DNA of 64,000 bases from Lycium barbarum (Eukaryota; Streptophyta; Magnoliopsida; Solanales; Solanaceae). The notes under the pieces are model-generated. The model was not told the origin of the DNA, did not search any database, and saw nothing but the letters and a program-made list of their open reading frames with translations. Each line of letters begins with the position of its first letter. The stretch's first letter is position 1. A program made the position numbers and the translations under genes. Location: NCBI RefSeq assembly GCF_019175385.1, contig NC_083343.1:55450457-55514456 (forward strand). Direction: 5' to 3'. Shown here piece after piece: positions 33,028 to 46,507 of this stretch.

Positions 33028-36000
33028 TGTTATACCCCGCATTTTCAGAGCCTGAGCGTGACACGTGCTTCCTCAAACATTGACAATCACGTTGTTACTA
33101 CATAATTTAAACTCACGTTGATAGTATTATATTTCGTATTTTTTTGTACGTCGGATTATTCGTAAGCGGAGGTGGGGCCCACACATCGAGATTTTTTTTG
33201 GAACACGTGACAATTTATATGAATCACATATGTGAAGTTAAACACAACTCAAGAAGGACCCTTGAGCCAAATCAAAGTGGATGTCCTCCAAACAAATATT
33301 TTTAAGTAACGTTTTCGGGTGATCTGACTTCGAGGGGCAAAAACGGTATTATAAGTTCTGAATTTGGAACAATAACAAGAAATATAAGTTGTCTATAATT
33401 GAATTAGCTTTCCAAACATGGGTTGTGGGTTCACAGGCGACGTCGGGATAAGGAGATATGGACGTTTTAAGGCAGGAAGGTCAGTGGGCTAGGCCCAATC
33501 CGGGCCCAACCGGGTTAGGCCCATGACCCATGTTTATTTAAGTGATAGATCAGCCTTTTCTCCTCATTTTTCAGAACAAAACACCCAGAAAATTCTGGAG
33601 AAAAAGAGAGAAGAGAGCTTAGAGAGAAAAGATCAATTTTGACCAAAATCTGAGCCCCGAATCCCGAAACCCGTGAAGAGAAAAGTGTTCTATGTTACGT
33701 TGCCTCCAATTTGAGCTAAAAATCAACCAAAAAGAAGGGGGTGGACGTGGTGGCTGCACACTTGAGGTAAGATTAAGGTTCCTTTTCATTGCTAATAAGT
33801 TTATTTAGAGTTCTACCGAACTAGAACGGAGAAAATAGTGTGATAAATTCATTTGTTGGCGTTGTGAATTATGGAATGAGATTTGAAGAGAATTTTGAAT
33901 GAAAATAAATGTATTCAACTTGTAGAATGTGGAGGATGTCGTTATTGATGTTGTTAGTATTAATTTCGACTCCCTTACGGAAATAAAATTATGAAATAGT
34001 TATATCGCAAATTTGGTTGGTTGAGGAAATTAGAAAATAATGTGTGGGTTGTTTTATGGCATACGTTGGTATTGGAAATATTATGATTAATGTTGGTATT
34101 GTTGTTGCTGTTGTTGGTTGCTGAATTGAGAATTCGAGCTAGGCATATAAACAGGGGAGATGCTGCCCGATTTTTGGCAGAATATAAAATAGTATGATTT
34201 GAAATATGGTACAAATGTGCAACGAAAAGGCTAACATTAGCATAAATTCCTTTTAAATGTAGACTTACAAGCTTGGACGAATAAGCGTAGCTTATAAGCG
34301 GTTGAACAGGTATGTAAGGCTTACCCTTTCTTTCTTTTGGCATGTCCTAGAGCCAAATAAGGTATGATATGTCCTCTGGGGATTACTCTATTCTTTGATT
34401 CTGACTTTGTTTACGATTCTTATTCACTTCTTGATATGAGTATATTCCATATGATCGATCTTATTATAGGATTGTACAACGAGATGAGCATGAAGAGTTT
34501 TGTTCCTAAAAGAGTTCTGTATGTGTTAATGTCCGAAGTTCTGTGTGATATATTTCTGTATGGTATTCGAGAGATATTGGTATGACTAATGTCTGGATTT
34601 TGATAGCACGTTTGATTATTCCGTTGAGTCTTTGATTTATTTTGATACGTACATATGGTTCCAAAAGCTTTATTTGATTCGATCCATAACGATATTCAAA
34701 AGGTACCTAATATGATTGTTGCTTTGATTTTCTAAAAATAGCTTCTGGAATGTTCAAAAAGGTTTCTGTAGTAAAATGTCCCTAACTTTCGTAAAAGATC
34801 TTAGATTTTCTTTGAAATGTTCGTAAAAGTTCTGTGGTAAAAATGTCTGTAACTTTCATATACTAACTCCGATTGACTTGAAACGTGTTTATGATCCTTC
34901 GAACCTCGGTAAGTGTATGTATCTATCGAGTCTGGATTTGTGTGCATATGGTTTCGCACTACTCTGTTCGTGCAAGTCTCAGTATGTTATTAACTGCGTC
35001 CCGGGCCAGGTTCTGTTATCGTGCGCCTTCCTCTGCGTTGTTCACCGCGTCCCTCTCCCTTGCGGGCCGGGTTCTGTTATATGTATATCTGTATATCTGT
35101 ATATGATGATATGGGGATGGCGGCCAGGATGGCACGTGATGATTCTGTTCACTGCGTTACGCAATAGAGGGCCGGGATCTGGTATCTGCACATATGGTAT
35201 ATGATTCTGACATGCATTGATAATTCTGTTCACCGCGTCCTCACTAAAGGGCCGGGATCTGTTACATGCATATATGATATGTGATTTTGGCATATGATGA
35301 TTTTGTTCACCGCGTCCCTTACCAGAGGGCCGGGATCTGTTATATGATTCTGTTCACCGCGTCCCTCACGAGAGGGTTCGGATATGTTATATGCACACAT
35401 ACGATATAAGATTCTGATATACATAGTCTGTGTCTGGAAAACAAACATTCTGACACTCTAGATCCGTACTTCTTCTGACATATGAATTCGGCATATATGA
35501 TCTGTGCTTGGGAAACAATCATTCTGATATTCTGGATCTGTACTTTTTCTGACATATGACATCTGCATACACGATTTGTGATTGGAAAATAAGCGTTTTG
35601 GTAATCTGGATAATGTACTCACTCTTGTACTGTTCGTTTCGATTATGGTTCTGTTTTCTATATTTCATGCTTTACATACTTAGTACATATTCAGTACTGA
35701 CCCCCTTTCTTCGGGGGCTTCGTTTCATGCCGCGCAGGTACACCCAAATGAGTAGAAGTCAATATAGAAGATGTTCCAGTGGCGTTGGCAAGCTCCACTT
35801 GCTCCTGGAGTGCTGCCGAGTCAGAGTATATGTGTTATGATTTCTGATAAATGTTAGAGACTTTGCAGACATAGTCTTGGGTATTGGAAGTCAGTCTGTA
35901 AGCGGCTCCATCAGCCGGTGTGTCATTTTGTGTTATGTTATAAAGTCCATGTGGTTACAGATTTTATTTGATTAAAGAAAGATGAAAAGAATATTCTGAA

Positions 36001-36137
36001 AGCATTTACTATGAATTTCATTAGTATTTGATTTAAAAGTCCAAAGAGATCATGTGTGTAATAAGAGTCTGCGGATTCGCTCGGCCCAAACTAAGGGTCG
36101 GGTGCCCATCGCACCCTAGTAAGGTTAGGGTTTGACA
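33028..36137 (+). mobile_element. 3' LTR of B (3110 bp)
   Basis: It starts TGTTATACCCCGC and ends GTTAGGGTTTGACA. The CAGTAC-type module (35681-35717) has a perfect CCCCC/GGGGG hairpin, where the 5' LTR copy has GAGGG. Confidence 0.95.
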
Positions 36138-36142
36138 TCTAC

Positions 36143-36726
36143 ACTCCGAAAGGAGTTTAGCATTGTAGCATCAGTACAGCAACACGTACTGAGTACGCAT
36201 CATAGACCGACAAAAGTTAGTTAACATATTTAAAGAAAGGGACTAAAGAATAGACATGCTCACAATCAGGTATACACACCACACAGTCCAAGAATAACAA
36301 TCAAGCGAATAGGGAACAATAACTTAATCATAGCCTATGATGAAGCACCTAAACACAAGTCTTGACAAGTTTTTCCACGATTCCTCAGAATAACCCTAAA
36401 CACTAGCACAACCAACAATGTTACTCCTTAACCTCAAGTCTCAACCTAGGAGAAGTCTCTACTACTTGAATCCATCAATTCCCAAATATATAGTAATTAG
36501 TCACACGGCGATCTCAAATAAGTAACCAACCAGGAAGTCAATGTTCACGAGCACTCTACAATACCATAAATAACCACAACCAGATATCAGTATGTATGAA
36601 TGAATGAAATACGAATGCAATGCAATGATACACACACGCTTTGGGCGGAAAATGTCTATACTCCAACAGTCATGAATCATGGGGGACCCGCGAAGTCCAT
36701 GTACCTGCTGCGGCGCACAGCCTGAT
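36143..36726 (-). mobile_element. LTR I, second piece
   Basis: It continues LTR I past B and its target duplication. On the minus strand the CAGTAC/GTACTG pair is at 36191-36172, and 36156-36143 is a perfect ACTCC-TTTC-GGAGT hairpin. It is cut at 36726 by element C. Confidence 0.75.
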
Positions 36727-38693
36727 TGTTACACCCCAGAAAATTTCATGTTACCAAGGTTACAGACGGCTTAATGTGAGCTCAAGGAGGAGTAAATGTT
36801 ACAAGTATAAAGAATGAAATTCTACTATAGTAGCATGAGGATAGCATGAGTATGATATTTGGAATTCGTACAATATGATTGGAATGATACGTTAAAAGAT
36901 ATATAGCCCTCGTAACCGTAAGCTGAGGTGGGGCCCACATGATGAGATTTTTATAAAGGACATATGATAAGCTATATATACAATATATGTGAAGTTAAAC
37001 ACAACTCAAGAAGGACCCTTCAGCCAAATCTAAGTGTAAGCCCTCCAAAAAGATGTTTTTAAGTTACGTTTTCGGGTGATCTGACTTCGGGAGACCATAA
37101 CCCCATCATTATTTGGGAATTTTGGAAAACAACAAATATCAAGGTTGTATAAAATTGAATTAGCTTTCTAACCATAGGTCGTGGGCCTTCACACGACATA
37201 GGGATAAAAGGTTATGGACGTTTTAATGCAGCAAGGTCAAGCTGGGCAGTGGGCTCGGCCCAACCCGACTCAAGGTCGGTGGGAACCGACCCAAGACCCA
37301 TATATAAGGGCTAAATGCATACAAATTCATTCATTTACAAATCAAACAGTCCATAAACTTTTATATATAGAGAGAGAGAGAGAGGAGAGTATGAAAGAGA
37401 AAGTGGAGAATCGAGAATCGAGTAATATATATGATATACGAAAGCCTTCTTAAGTCACGTGCATATTCTTATGATTATAGGTTTGGCATACTAATTGTGA
37501 AAAGTTCGTGATTAAGTTGAGTTCCTTGGACGACGTAAGGTATGTAAAGCTATCCCTTCTTTCTTTTTGGCATGATCTATGTGAGACAAACAGACGACGA
37601 ATGTATAAACTCCAAAGAAGCTCTTATTCTTAGAGACACCAGGATGGACATTGTTCTTGATTTCCAGAAGCTATTTCATTATGTCTTGATACATGTGTAA
37701 GATTCCTGAAATTCTATTTGATATAATCCAAAGTGACATTTGAGGGGTACTTGTCATGACTGTTGTCTTTAATACTCAAGTGTTGGTTCATTCTACTTAT
37801 TCTATTGAGTCTCAGATGATGATTTAGTTTGCATATGGTTTCTCACTACTCTTCTCGTGCATGCTGTTAATATATCTTTCACCGAGTCCCGAGCCAGGTA
37901 TATTTTCGTGCACAATTTCGCTGCATTGTTCACCGAGTCCCTCACTAGAGGGCCTAGTACGGTATATATATATGATGCTGTGATTATGGCGCCGAGTATG
38001 GTATATGATGACTTTATTCACCGAGTCCCATAATGGGCCGGTATGGTATATGATATAAACATGCATGATTCTCATCTCGTAAGGCACAGGTGCATTGGTA
38101 TCTTTGATTATCATATTTTCCTCCTGTAATCTTTTATTCAGTTATGAGTTTCCTTATTGTATTTCATGCTTTATATACTTAGTACATATCTCGTACTGAC
38201 CCCCTTTCTCTGGGGGGCTGCGTTTCATGCCCGCAGGTACAGACACTCGGTTTGATGATCCTCCAGCTTAGGACTTCTGCTCAGCTGTTTTTGAGAGCTC
38301 CATTGTTCCGGAGACTAGATTATTTTGGTACAGATCTTTTGATGTCGACTTATGCATGTCCAGGGGTACGGCGGGGCCCTATCCCATCATATTTCACTTT
38401 TACACTCTTAGAGGTCTGTAGACATATGTGGGTTGTATCTGACTGTGTCGATATGGTTTGTTTTGGATCTTCCCGTATATAGTGGCAGCCTTGTCGGCTT
38501 GCGTATTGTGTTATGCTTTGGTCAGCTGTGACTCCTCAAGAGACAGGTTTATGATATGTGGCGTTGTGAATCTTTCGTTTGTTTTTACAAGTTTTCATAC
38601 TGTCCTTAGTTTCAGTCTGACTATATCTAGCAGGTTCGTATACGAGTGTCCAGTTCGGGCACTAGTCATGGCCCATGGGGTTGGGTCGTAAAA
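36727..38693 (+). mobile_element. 5' LTR of C (1967 bp, internally deleted)
   Basis: It starts TGTTACACCCCAGAAAATTTC. A TATA box (TATATAAGGG, 37301-37310) is followed by a (GA)n run. Relative to the 3' LTR it lacks at least ~550 bp: after GAGAATCGAG (about 37418) it jumps past sequence present at 43376-43925, with a short direct repeat AATCGAG at the joint. The CAGTAC-type module with CCCCC/GGGGG hairpin lies at 38180-38217. Confidence 0.88.
37301..37310 (+). promoter_or_regulatory. TATA box, C 5' LTR
   Basis: TATATAAGGG; the identical box is at 43256-43265 in the 3' LTR. It would set U3/R. Confidence 0.65.
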
Positions 38694-38697
38694 AAAG

Positions 38698-38711
38698 TGG
38701 TATCAAAGCAG
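38698..38711 (+). other. Primer binding site, C (one mismatch)
   Basis: TGGTATCAAAGCAG; the usual G of CAGAGC is A here. Confidence 0.88.
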
Positions 38712-38752
38712 TTCATCCTCAGAGTGTCTACAGACTGTGTCTAGTAGAGTCT

Positions 38753-38788
38753 TGTTTATCGGTGTGTTGTGCACCACATCTATAAACA
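38753..38788 (+). other. Leader hairpin with palindromic loop, C
   Basis: Arms TGTTTAT/ATAAACA, inner GTGTG/CACAT with a wobble, loop TTGTGCAC (palindrome GTGCAC). Confidence 0.72.
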
Positions 38789-38875
38789 GGAAGCTACAGG
38801 ACATTTAGGATGTTACCTTCCTTTCATAACTAAGATCGTGCGATAGAGCCCAGTCATAGGAAATGAAATTCCTTA

Positions 38876-38894
38876 TACTAACCCTTGATTTCAG
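38876..38894 (+). other. Branch point and 3' splice-site-like sequence, C
   Basis: TACTAAC (38876-38882) is followed 12 bases later by a TTTCAG end at 38894. This is a textbook branch-acceptor pair at the place where gag begins in D, F and T1. Confidence 0.5.
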
Positions 38895-41800
38895 CAGAAG
38901 AACAACATCGACGGAAGAAAGTGACTGATGATATTGGAAGTTACAAAGTACACAGGTAAGCAACGGTGCGAAAGATGCATGTCGGATAAGGTAAGAATAT
39001 TGAAGTATGATTGAAATGTAAAGTTGAAGAATGAAAGGTAAGGTAGATAGGAAGATATAACAGGACAGATCGCTAAAGGATCAGGTACGTCTCGAGGTGT
39101 GATATATGAGGTAAGTTTCGACATCTTTATACTTTTACTTGAAATTCGGAGCCCTGTGTGGCTGAGATGTGTCATGTATACATTAGCCCTGTGAGGCGTT
39201 GCTGGTATTTGCTGCGTGCAGGTTTTGGATAGTAAAGAAATATAGAGGAAACTCCGCCGAAAGTTTTCTAGAATTTAAAGGAGATAAAATACAAGCTTGT
39301 AATATTTCCTAATGGGAAAAGATGTTATGTAAAAAGTAATGGCAGGACGGGATTAAGTTAGGAGTATCGTCCACCACTACAAAAGATGAGTTAAATATTG
39401 TTGAATTGAAAATAGCAGCGATTGTCAGTTCGACATTGATATGGTAAAGAGAAATGCTAGAGTAAATTAGGGAGACTGGTAGTACTAAAGCATGACATAA
39501 AAGAGAAAGGGTAATTTCAATAGAGTGATACTGAAGCTCTGATTAGATGGATAAGCACGAGTAAAATATGACAAGTTTATTAGCAAAATAAAGTAACAGC
39601 ATGACTGAGACAAAGGTACGAAATACGAAGGTTATAACGAATGAGATCAAGAAGTGGCACTCTATAGAGTTTATTATGATCAGGGTATAATGAGAATGTA
39701 GCAAGAACTTTAATACAAAGTAAGTGAAGTGTAGCGAGGAAACGACTAAAGATGTGACATGTTCTACATGAATAAAAAGTGAATGCAAGTGTGAAACCAA
39801 TAAGCGAGCCATGGGGGCAATAGATAAGAAAGCTTATAAGATCTTGTTGGGGGAAGATCCAACATAGAGGTTTCGCAATGACGGAAATGATAGTAAGCAA
39901 AAGGAAAAAGGAAGTCGACTTGAAAGAGAAATCAGAGAAAAGTGATATGGCACAATAGTAACAGTTGTGATTTGTATAATCGAGATCACGAGTGATATTT
40001 TTGGCTGGATGTAAAAGACCAAGACTACGAAAATATGAATAACGAAATAAAACGATTGTTAGGCAAGGGATCAACATAATAAGAATGAGAGGGGATGATT
40101 AGAACGAACAAAATAAGTTTTGGAAGCGAAGAATGGACTGTATAGAAGTAATATATCCTAAAGGACAAGGCGCTATTGAGTTAAGAATAGGGTTCCTCGT
40201 GCGAGGAATGAAGGATTGATTATAACGGGAGGTAATAAGATAAATTGAGAAGGAATGAATAAAAAGGAATAAGTGTGGGTATAGGAAGAAAAGGAAATAT
40301 GCGAAGTACGCGCACCTAAGAAGTAGTCGTATAAAAAAAAAGATGCATCTCCTATGAATATCCTATACCAAGATAGAACAAGTAAAGTATATAAAGGAAT
40401 AAGCTGGAAAGAAAAATGTTTACCGTACGACGATAAAGCAATAAAGCAAGTCTATCACCAACGACAAATACGATATGATTATGATTTGGTTTTGAAATCA
40501 ATGTTGAGTGCAACACAAGAGTAGAAAAGTATGATGCATAAGAGGTATTAGTGGTGCATGAGACTTAGATCCTTCAAAATAAAGATGGCAAGTTTAAGAG
40601 AAAATGCAGTTACGGTCACTACAAGTCAACTACGGGAAAGAGAGGAATAAGTTGAGATGGGAAGAAAAGGGAAGGATGACGCTATAAGTGCATTCTGAGT
40701 ATTGAAGAATGGAATAAGTGACATTACATGGATAATACGGATAGCTAGACATACTACTATTTCAGGCATCCCTATGGAACAGAAGTTGTTAATTTTAGCG
40801 GATGTAGACATTGACTCATAACTAATGGTTGAGCTAAGTAAAATACAACCTTGTTTGGGTTGCTATGTTGGTTGTATGACTTTGTTGCAAAACTGCAAGA
40901 TGAGCACGTTAAGACTTCACATATGAATATGATATAGTATAATAAGGGAATTGACGAAAGAGATATATGAGTTCGAGATTGGAAGTGAGGTAACAGAGAT
41001 AAGTAAGACCCTCAAAGAGGGGAAGCGAGTAAGGAAAATACAAGTGTAGGGATTGAAATGAGGAATCCTGAGATGTGATAGATATAGACTTTTATGTAGA
41101 AATGAGTCTAATAGCTAGTAAATAAGTGGACAAGAATCGAGCCGGTATCTGAGACTGTACTAAAACTCGTTGTAAAGACCTTGAATAACATGACATTGAG
41201 AGCAGATAACTCAAGGAATATTGGAAAGGATAGCGATGCTATGTTGGAATAGAGGCAAAGGAATTGACAGTAGAGTCGTTTGATAATGATATAGTGATTT
41301 ATAAGTGACGAATAAGAGGGACATAAAGCTTTCTATTGTAGAATATAAGATGTGATAATCAGGGGACAAATAAAGGAAAGAAAAGAGTATGACGAGATAG
41401 GATACAACAAAAAAAAAGAGTTTGTTATGTATGATATGCGTAAAGTAGAACGAACCAAGGGAAGGGAAGTTTATGAATATGTTTAGATGTTCATTCACGA
41501 ATCACACAAGAACGGTTATGTAACTTGCAAGTATTTACATGTCGGGAATGAAACCGATTAGGTACTTAAAAGGAGGAGTAAGAGGTAAGCAAGAATGGTG
41601 TGTTTGTGATACTTCGAGTTAGTTTAGGGAAAATATATGGTAAATTGAGTCAAAATGTTGAGTTGGAATTATCATTAAGGGAAAATAGGACAATCATTTT
41701 GAATATGATATAAGTATATGTTATATGTTTCCTACGATAGCCTTGAGGTGTGTTAGATTACTTGCGAATTCGATGGGATCATTGAATAAATGGGGTTTTA

Positions 41801-42646
41801 CCAGAAGAATATTACGCCTTGGAACTTTAATTTTTGTATCATTGTGGTTATAGACTATCCCAGAGGATTATGAAAATTCTCGAAAATTATGAAGCCTTTA
41901 ATGAGTCAACAAGGGACACCCTTGACAGGACATTTTAGATTGAATTTATCTAGACTCTACATATGTGAATCAATACCATTTTCATGGTCATATGGAAGAA
42001 ACGAAGTGGGAGAGATTTGCAAACCATGTGAGACTTAATACCATTATTGAGCAAGAAAAAGGATCGACGAGTCCGAGTATCAAGGAGGTTCTGCCAAAAT
42101 TTTGTTAAAGTTGATTGTGATCAGTATGTATATGTGTGCTATGATCAGTAAGATACACAAGTGTAAACTGAAGAATGAAAGGTTAATAATAGTTGTAAAT
42201 CGACTGAAAGAAGGGTTAAGATAAGTTCTCTCGGGTATTAGAAGTAAGGTTGATGAACTAAGATTAATGTGATTCGGATAATGTGATAAGATTATGAGAA
42301 GAGACTTAAGAGGGGAAGCAATGATAAGCAAGGAGTCACTCGAGAGGTGAGTTAGTATAAAAAGAGTAAGCTTAAATGAGTAAAGAATGAAACAAGGAAG
42401 AGAAAGAAACATGATACATGTGTTTTAGGAAAGAGAGTAATGTGTCCCTTAAAGAAATCAATATAACTGAAAGCATCAACTGGCTAAGGGAAGTTGAAGC
42501 TTATAGAGGAAAGATAAGTATTGAAAAGGACAATGAATTTGAAGCTTATAGAGGAAAAATAAGTATTGAAAAACACTTTAGCAATTGTGAAGGGTTGAGT
42601 GATAATAGTAAGCATTAGAATTGGATACGAGTATTAGTGTTCATTT
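38895..42646 (+). other. Non-coding internal region of C
   Basis: Purine-rich, no retroelement protein motif in any frame. The leader block is at 39149-39234; 40290-41090 matches B 31500-32330. A 52-base near-repeat is visible at 42496-42575 (GAAGCTTATAGAGGAAA twice). Nothing else was recognised. Confidence 0.7.
39149..39234 (+). other. Conserved non-coding leader block in C
   Basis: GAGCCCTGTGTGGCTG, ~40 variable bases, GCCCTGTGAGGC, TTGCTGGTATTTGCTGC and GTGCAG followed by GTTTTGGATAG. Confidence 0.72.
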
Positions 42647-42682
42647 AACATTCGAGGACGAATGTTTCTATGAGGGGAAGGA
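42647..42682 (+). promoter_or_regulatory. Pre-PPT hairpin and polypurine tract of C
   Basis: Perfect AACATTC-GAGGAC-GAATGTT (42647-42666), then TGAGGGGAAGGA up to 42682. Confidence 0.85.
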
Positions 42683-43925
42683 TGTTACACCCCAGAAAAT
42701 TTCGTGTTACCAAGGTTACAGACGGCTTAATGTAAGCTCGAGGAGGAGTAAATATTACAAGTATAAAGAATGAAATTATACTATAGTAGCATGATGATGG
42801 CATGAGTATGATATTTGGAATTCGTACAATATGATTGGAATGATACGTTAAAAGATATAAAGCCCTCGTAACCGTAAGCTGAGGTGGGGTCCACATGATA
42901 GGATTTTTATAAAGGACATATGATAAGTTATATAGACAATATATGTGAAGTTAAACACAACTCAAGAAGGACCCTTCAGCCAAATCCAAGTGTAAGCCCT
43001 CCAAAAAGATGTTTTTAAGTTACGTTTTCGGGTGATCTGCCTTCGGGAGACCATACCCCATCATTATTTGGGAATTTGGGAAAACAACAAATATCAAGGT
43101 TGTAGAAAATTGAATTATCTTTCCAACCATAGGTCGTGGTCCTTCACACGACATAAGGATAAAAGGTTATGGACGTTTTAATGCAGCAAGGTCAAGCTGG
43201 GCAGTGGGCTCGGCCCAACCCGACTCAAGGTCGGTAGGAACCGACCCAAGACCCATATATAAGGGCTAAATGCATACAAATTCGTTCATTTACAAATCAA
43301 ACAGTCCATAAACTTTTAGAGAGAGAGAGAGAGGAGATTTAGAAAGAGAAAGTGGAGAATCGAGCAAGTTCGAGGCCCCGAATCCCCAGGCTCGTGAAGG
43401 ATAAAGTGTAGTACGAGTTGTTGTCATCGTTTTAAGATAAATATTGAGCATGGGGGATGATATTTCGTGATTGATCTGCTTCTAAGGTATGTATAAGGTT
43501 CCTCTTATGTTATTAAAGTGTTTATTTAGAGTTTTAAAGGATTAGAACGGAAGAAATAATGTTAAAAGCTCGTTTGAAATTTGTGGGAGGTTTATGAAGG
43601 TGGGGCTATTTCAGTGGAGTTAAATGGATGGAAATATCTGAGTTATGATGTATATTGATTTTCGATATTGTTGTTTGAAGTTGTTACTGATAATTTAGCT
43701 GAATTGGATTTTCGGGTTTATCCAGTTTATAAAGGAAATGCTGTCGAAATTCCGTTAGAAATAGAGATAAGTTTAAGGGATTGATTTTAAGGATATATAT
43801 TGGATGGATTGTTGCAGTAAATTAAGTATATTGTTGTGTTTTTAAGATTTATTTGTTATTGGGCTGTTGTGGTGATATACCGAATTGGGAGATACTAATG
43901 ATATAGGGGAGACGCTGCCCGTTTC
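42683..43925 (+). mobile_element. 3' LTR of C, 5' portion
   Basis: It matches 36727 onward through the TATA box (43256) and (GA)n run, then carries the ~550 bp missing from the 5' copy. It is cut by D after GTTTC (43921-43925), the expected target duplication of D. Confidence 0.9.
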
Positions 43926-46300
43926 TGTTACACCCCGGAAATTTTCCCGTTAAGCGTATAGTGAATAGGCTAACAAGGATATAGTGTATACAATGTTGTG
44001 GAGACGAGTGTAACGTTCTTTTGATTGGTATCGAGGTGTTGAACAACTGTTAAGAAGGTCCCGTAAGGATCGGAGATATAACGAAGTGACAAAATAGGAC
44101 TCAGTGAACTGGCGAATTATACGGTAGGTTATACGGACCGTATAATGGTTTTACGGCCGTATAATGAACCGTTAAAGTGTCACAGAAAGAAGTTGAGGAA
44201 AAGTGGGTTTTACGGTAGATTATACGGACCGTATAAAATTATACGACCCGTCAAATGAACCGTCAATTTGACACAGAAAGGGGTGATCACTGAGTCAATT
44301 TTACGGTCAATTATACGGACCGTATAAATTTATACGGACCGTATAATGGACTGTATAATGGCATCGGGACTGGTTTTGTATTTATAAAAATAAGATCCAA
44401 GTTTCATTTTCTCATTTCCTCTTCTCACTACACGACCCAATCTCTCTCTCTAGAAACTTCCAAACATTCCAAACCAAGAATTCAAGTGAAAATCAAGATC
44501 AATAATACCCAAATTCATGAAATCAAGAGTGTGAGACTCCTCATAGTTCATCTAAGTCAAGGAACTCCAAAGAAGGTGGAACTAGGGTTTTGTCTAAGTG
44601 GAGTATTTCAACTCAAGACTTGTTCAACCATCATCCAAGGTAAGTTTCATGATCATTTCATGTTGTTTAAGGTATTGGAAAGCTTAGACACTTGAAATGT
44701 AGAAGAACATAGAAATCGGACATTATTGAGTGAATAGTGACATAAATTAATGATAGTGGAATTGAACTATGAATATTGAAGTGTTGTGAGTACTAATACA
44801 TTATAATGATGTTTATATCATGAAACAAGTATTAAACGCGTGAAAACACAAAGATGAGTTATAAGGAGAAATATGGGGAAATTGGAGGAAAATGGTGGAT
44901 TTTCCTAAATATACATAAATGATGATTGTTGATTGTGACATTGTGAGTAGTATTGTGAATGTTGGGAGTTGATATAGAACATGGGAGAAGTAGTATAAAC
45001 AAAGGGAGTGCTGCCCAATTTTTCCTAGAATTAACGATGCGTTCTGGTAGTCGATTAACTAATGTTAGTCCAATTCTCTCGTGAAGGTAACGACGTGATA
45101 TCGACGGAGAACAAGTGAGCGATATCTTAGCTAAACGACCAAGGTATGTGAGGCTAGTCCTTCTTTCTAATGGCATGAATCTTTTAGCTTGAATCCCTAT
45201 TCCTTCCATGAGTTCTTACATTCTAAGAAGTTAAAAGCTTATGCCTATGAATGTCTATATGAGATAAGTTATACGATATGATGATGATGTTATTCCTTGC
45301 CTACACTCACCTTATGTACTAGTCCTTTCAAGGTGAGGCAGAACGTTCATGATGGTTCCATAATGTAATCAGGGGATCACGACCTTACGTCACCCCGATA
45401 GAGTAAAGTTGATCATGAGTCTTATATACGCATTATGACAAGATAAGTATTTTATGGTAAGAATATTACTATGAGCATTTACATTAAGCATGTCATGAGC
45501 ATTTCACACCGAGCCTAGTTGGCCGGGCAGACACCGCTTCGCAAGCGGCGATACGGATACACCACGACCTACGGGCGTAGGCAGACACCACTAGTGGGCA
45601 GCATGAGATGGTACCCCGGATGCGGGAGGCCTGGACGCGGGCTAATATTATTGATTATCACACCGTTCTGACAAGGACGGGCAGCTTGCATATGATACAT
45701 ACATGTCATGATGATGAGTATGAGTAAGATAGCATGCATTACTTCATTTATGATTATCAGTCAGATACAGATGTCTCATGTCGATGTTATCCTCATATTA
45801 TTGATGTTTCTTTTCATTATGTATGCCTCTCATACTCGGTACAATATTCGTACTAACGTCCTTTCTTCGGACGCTGTGTTCATGGCCACATGTAGACAGG
45901 GAGGAGAGCTTGGCCCAGGTCCTCAGTAGCTGCCAACTGATAGATAGCACTCCATTGTTCGGAGGTGCTTATGACTATTCTTTTGATGTACATTCACACA
46001 TGCATATTTTGGGCATGACGGAGTCTTGTTCCGTCCATGTATTCATTATGTTAGTAGAGGCTCGTAGATACGCAGTGTGGGTTAGATGGTCTCACAAGAT
46101 GTTTTCATATGTATGTATACTATTTTGATGGCCGAGAGGCAAATGTATATAAAGTATTTATATTTTGATTAAATATGATTTTCCTACAATTAGTATGTAA
46201 AATTGATAAAAGAGTATTAATTGAGCGAGACAAATAGTAGAGTAAGCAGTGCTCGGTAATTGCTCCGGGTACCCGTCGCGGCCCCTAGCTGGGTCGTGAC
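43926..46300 (+). mobile_element. 5' LTR of D (2375 bp)
   Basis: It starts TGTTACACCCCGG and ends GGGTCGTGACA. Palindrome array 44110-44365, TATA-like TATAAAAA 44383-44390, splice-donor-like AAG|GTAAGT at 44640, AAGGTATGTGAGGC near 45141, GGCCGGGCAG-type units 45505-45670, and CGGTAC module with CGTCC/GGACG hairpin 45837-45873. Confidence 0.95.
44110..44365. repeat. Palindrome array in D U3
   Basis: Three perfect TTATACGGACCGTATAA-type palindromes plus half sites, ending less than 40 bases before the TATA-like box. Confidence 0.85.
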
Positions 46301-46304
46301 AGAA

Positions 46305-46318
46305 GTGGTATCAGAGCA
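46305..46318 (+). other. Primer binding site (tRNA-iMet), D
   Basis: TGGTATCAGAGCAG four bases after the LTR. Confidence 0.95.
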
Positions 46319-46360
46319 GTTCGCCCTAGGAAGTGTCTACGAGCCGTGTCTAGTAGAGTC

Positions 46361-46397
46361 TTGATTATGGTGTGTTGCGCGCCACGCTAATAAACAA
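46361..46397 (+). other. Leader hairpin with palindromic loop, D
   Basis: Arms TTGATTAT/ATAAACAA (one mismatch), inner GTGTG/CACGC, loop TTGCGCGC with palindrome GCGCGC. Confidence 0.72.
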
Positions 46398-46507
46398 GAG
46401 GCTACAGGGCATTTAGGAAAATGACCATCTTTCTTCTCATGAGATCGTGCGATAGAGCCATGTCTAGGATTATATCATTCCTAAAGGTGCGTTATGGTTT
46501 CAGAAAA

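Larger units (their letters stand above)
26860..36137 (+). mobile_element. B: complete non-autonomous LTR element without ORF (9.3 kb)
   Basis: LTRs 26860-29960 and 33028-36137 surround 3067 bp with PBS, palindromic-loop hairpin, leader block, 5S-like module, pre-PPT hairpin and PPT, but no coding frame of any retroelement protein. The 5-bp duplication TCTAC is perfect (26855-26859 and 36138-36142). The first LTR base has mutated from T to C. LTR differences exceed ten in the first 400 bp, so B is clearly older than A and F. Confidence 0.95.
36727..43925 (+). mobile_element. C: non-autonomous LTR element, 3' LTR interrupted by D
   Basis: The 5' LTR is 36727-38693; the 3' LTR starts at 42683 and is cut by D at 43925. 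The internal region (about 4.0 kb) has a mutated PBS, palindromic-loop hairpin, splice-acceptor-like site, leader block, pre-PPT hairpin and PPT but no coding frame. The 5' LTR ends GTCGTAAAA rather than GTCGTGACA. C is related to B through its internal region. No 5S-like module was found in it. Confidence 0.9.

Noticed and set aside
26860..36137. Cassandra-type TRIM because of the 5S similarity
   Set aside because: Cassandra carries 5S within short LTRs; here LTRs exceed 3 kb and the module is internal.
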